Assembly (NCBI GenBank): GCA_003427395.1
Contig: BFEA01000103.1
Location: 3,003,584 to 3,032,229, forward strand
Source: Chara braunii
Lineage: Eukaryota > Streptophyta > Charophyceae > Charales > Characeae
Reading direction: 5' to 3'
Length of the DNA stretch: 28,646 bases
Shown: in pieces, positions 27,304 to 28,646 of the stretch
Position numbering within the stretch: the stretch's first letter is position 1
How the letters are laid out: each line of letters opens with the position of its first letter
The notes under the pieces: generated by a model
Databases searched by the model: none
The model's input: only the letters and a program-made list of their open reading frames with translations
What the model was told of the DNA's origin: nothing
Translations under genes and position numbers: made by a program

Positions 27304-27391
27304 GGAGCAAAGCAGCGCATGACCTACTCACATCACAATTGAACCCTGGAGCAAAGCAGCACATGACCTACTCACATCACAATTGAACCTC
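27304..27391. repeat. 44-bp tandem duplication
   Basis: GGAGCAAAGCAGC begins at 27304 and 27348. The units are almost identical and end with CACATCACAATTGAACC. Confidence 0.94.
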
Positions 27392-27522
27392 GCAGACTGT
27401 TGGTTCCCACCACCCACTGAGCCAGGGAGTCACTCCGACGAGCATCCGTCATCACCCACTGGCAACACAGACTTCACGAACTGAGCGCCCCCCATAAGAG
27501 TGCAGTAGGCATTCCAAACGAG

Positions 27523-27630
27523 GAGAGAAGGTTAACCGACCCCCCAATTTTCACCCTCATTTATAAGAAAGTGCACTTTTATGAAATTTTACCAACATAA
27601 TTTCAATTTGTCGATTTTCACAATTTTCAC
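27523..27630 (+). repeat. Extra, internally deleted left end of the 89-bp-TIR element
   Basis: GAGAGAAGGTTAACCGAC and the following 40 bp match the left end at 27751. The sequence then jumps to a segment (GTGCACTTTTATGAAATTTT onward) that matches about 27992-28048. An A-rich run of about 30 nt (27715-27744) separates it from the main element. Confidence 0.8.
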
Positions 27631-27712
27631 CACTGCCCAAAACAGCCATCTCCAGGAACCCAACAAACACCAAACTTGGCACATACAGACCTTGACCAAA
27701 AACAAAACAGGC

Positions 27713-27746
<34 letters not shown>

Positions 27747-27750
27747 CATG

Positions 27751-28341
27751 GAGAGAAGGTGAACCGACCCCCCAATTTTCACCCTCATTTATAAGAAAAC
27801 CAAAGGGTCATTTTAACCATACTTTACACCAATCTGTGGACAACCGACCCTCCAATTTTCACCCTCATTTATAAGAAAATCAAAGTGTCATTTTAACCAT
27901 ACTTTACCAACATTTCAATTTTAACCATACTTTACCAAAAGTGCACTTTCAATGAAAACCAAAGTGCCATTTTAACCATACTTTACCAAAAGTGCACTTT
28001 CATGAAATTTTACCAACATTTCAATTTGTCGATTTTCACAATTTTCATTTCGTTCTTTTTTCTTTTCAATATGTTATACGAAACAACAAACAACTATCCC
28101 AGTGAAAAAAAAAAAGAAAAAAAAAAGGACTCACGCACGCTTGAACTTATTTGCAATTTAGTGAAAAATCTGGATGTGACCCTGAGGCAGACGTCGTTTA
28201 GTTTATTTTTGTCCATCAAAAAAAAAAAAAAAAAAAAAGTAAGAAGTGCACTCTACAGATTGGTGTGAAGTATGGTTAAAATGACATTTTGGTTTTCTTA
28301 TAAATGAGGGTGAAAATTGGGGGGGCGGTTAACCTTCTCTC
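27751..28341. mobile_element. 591-bp element with 89-bp terminal inverted repeats
   Basis: The left arm (27751-27839) and right arm (28253-28341) are near-perfect reverse complements, starting GAGAGAAGGTKAACCG and including TTTCACCCTCATTTATAAG. Inside, a third left-type copy (from about 27841) and repeated TTTTAACCATACTTTACC and AAAGTGCACTTTC units form an array. It has no coding capacity. No clear target-site duplication is visible, so the superfamily is unknown. Its right end abuts LINE E. Confidence 0.8.
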
Positions 28342-28344
28342 AGC

Positions 28345-28565
28345 CAGGGCCTCGCCACTCGCCTCGAGGAAAAAGGCTTGGCATTACGGTGATGCAAATC
28401 CTGTCTGACTACCTTCCCCTCCTCGCACGATTCCTCAGACCATAGGGCACATATTCCTGCAATGCCCAGGGGCGGTCCTCACATGATGCTGGTGGGACAG
28501 GATATGGAGGCCTTCCTGGCTATGGGACTGGAGAGCACTCCTTTGGGATGTATCCCCGCGGCAGC
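28345..28565 (+). pseudogene. LINE 'E': zf-RVT fragment of an L1 ORF2
   Basis: Plus-strand frame 1 reads ATRLEEKGLALR, stop (28390-28392), CKSC, matching LINE A DRTTLEQRGIALPWCKFC. After a frameshift, frame 2 (from about 28429) reads IPQTIGHIFLQCPGAVLT, stop (28484-28486), CWWDRIW and later DWRALLW, matching LINE A ETIEHVFLQCPGAIWLWRWWDRIW and DWRALLL. All four zinc-ligand positions (CKSC, H, C) are kept. Both stops are TGA at a Trp position of LINE A. It is cut off on the left by the inverted-repeat element and fades into unrelated GC-rich DNA on the right. Confidence 0.88.
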
Positions 28566-28581
28566 GACCGAGGGCGGCCGA

Positions 28582-28605
28582 GGCCGTGACCATGGGGTCA
28601 CGGCC
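28582..28605. repeat. Perfect 10-bp hairpin, 4-nt loop
   Basis: GGCCGTGACC at 28582-28591, loop ATGG, GGTCACGGCC at 28596-28605. It is GC-rich and lies close to the window end, which finishes in a G run (28636-28646). Confidence 0.9.
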
Positions 28606-28646
28606 ACGCGGTCGCAGACTGTGGGGACACAGTGCGGGGGGGGGGG

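Overview
The window is eukaryotic and made almost entirely of repeats. The only candidate host-gene sequence I can support is one short exon with MORN motifs (about 4394-4650, plus strand). The organism is most likely from the green lineage. The dominant elements are L1-type LINEs whose ORF1 has a DUF4283-like region followed by a CCHC-knuckle-like sequence, and whose ORF2 has an AP endonuclease, a reverse transcriptase and a C-terminal zf-RVT-like CCHC; this is the plant L1 layout. The microsatellites, long A/T runs and nested retroposons suggest a large, repeat-rich genome. A charophyte alga such as Chara would fit, but that is an impression and not something the sequence proves.

Layout. 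1-600: (CT)n and unassigned DNA. 600-1877 (+): 5'-truncated LINE 'D', followed by a (ATC)n tract, G-rich DNA and a diverged tandem family (3091-3790). 3852-4318 (+): LINE-type 3'-end sequence and a recurrent 3' module beginning GGGACGCTGG. 4394-4650 (+): MORN exon. 4707-5512 (-): LINE 'F', a 3' fragment. 5545-5880: two consecutive 3' modules (-). 6157 to about 15141 (-): LINE 'A', nearly full length. Its ORF2 stays in one frame for 1510 codons with seven stops; its ORF1 is broken across three frames. 15534-17450: a higher-order tandem-repeat block. 18531-23010 (-): LINE 'B', whose middle is missing. 23573-24990 (-): LINE 'C', with the endonuclease end joined directly to the ORF2 C-terminus. 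25323-26427: a Mutator-like element with long terminal inverted repeats, a 9-bp flanking duplication and two internal long hairpins. 26865-27391: AC-rich tandem repeats. 27751-28341: an element with 89-bp inverted ends. 28345-28565 (+): LINE 'E' fragment.

How the parts relate. LINEs A, C and F all end, in the right orientation, in the same hairpin-forming module plus poly(A), and the module also occurs alone. This looks like a shared LINE/SINE 3' recognition tail and is the most interesting signal here. ORF2 also carries a conserved, unnamed barrel-like segment between RT and zf-RVT, and a conserved C-terminal tail peptide. Several premature stops in different LINE copies fall where another copy has tryptophan. 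Single Ns at 3948, 6899 and 25682 mark unresolved bases. All alignments were made by eye.
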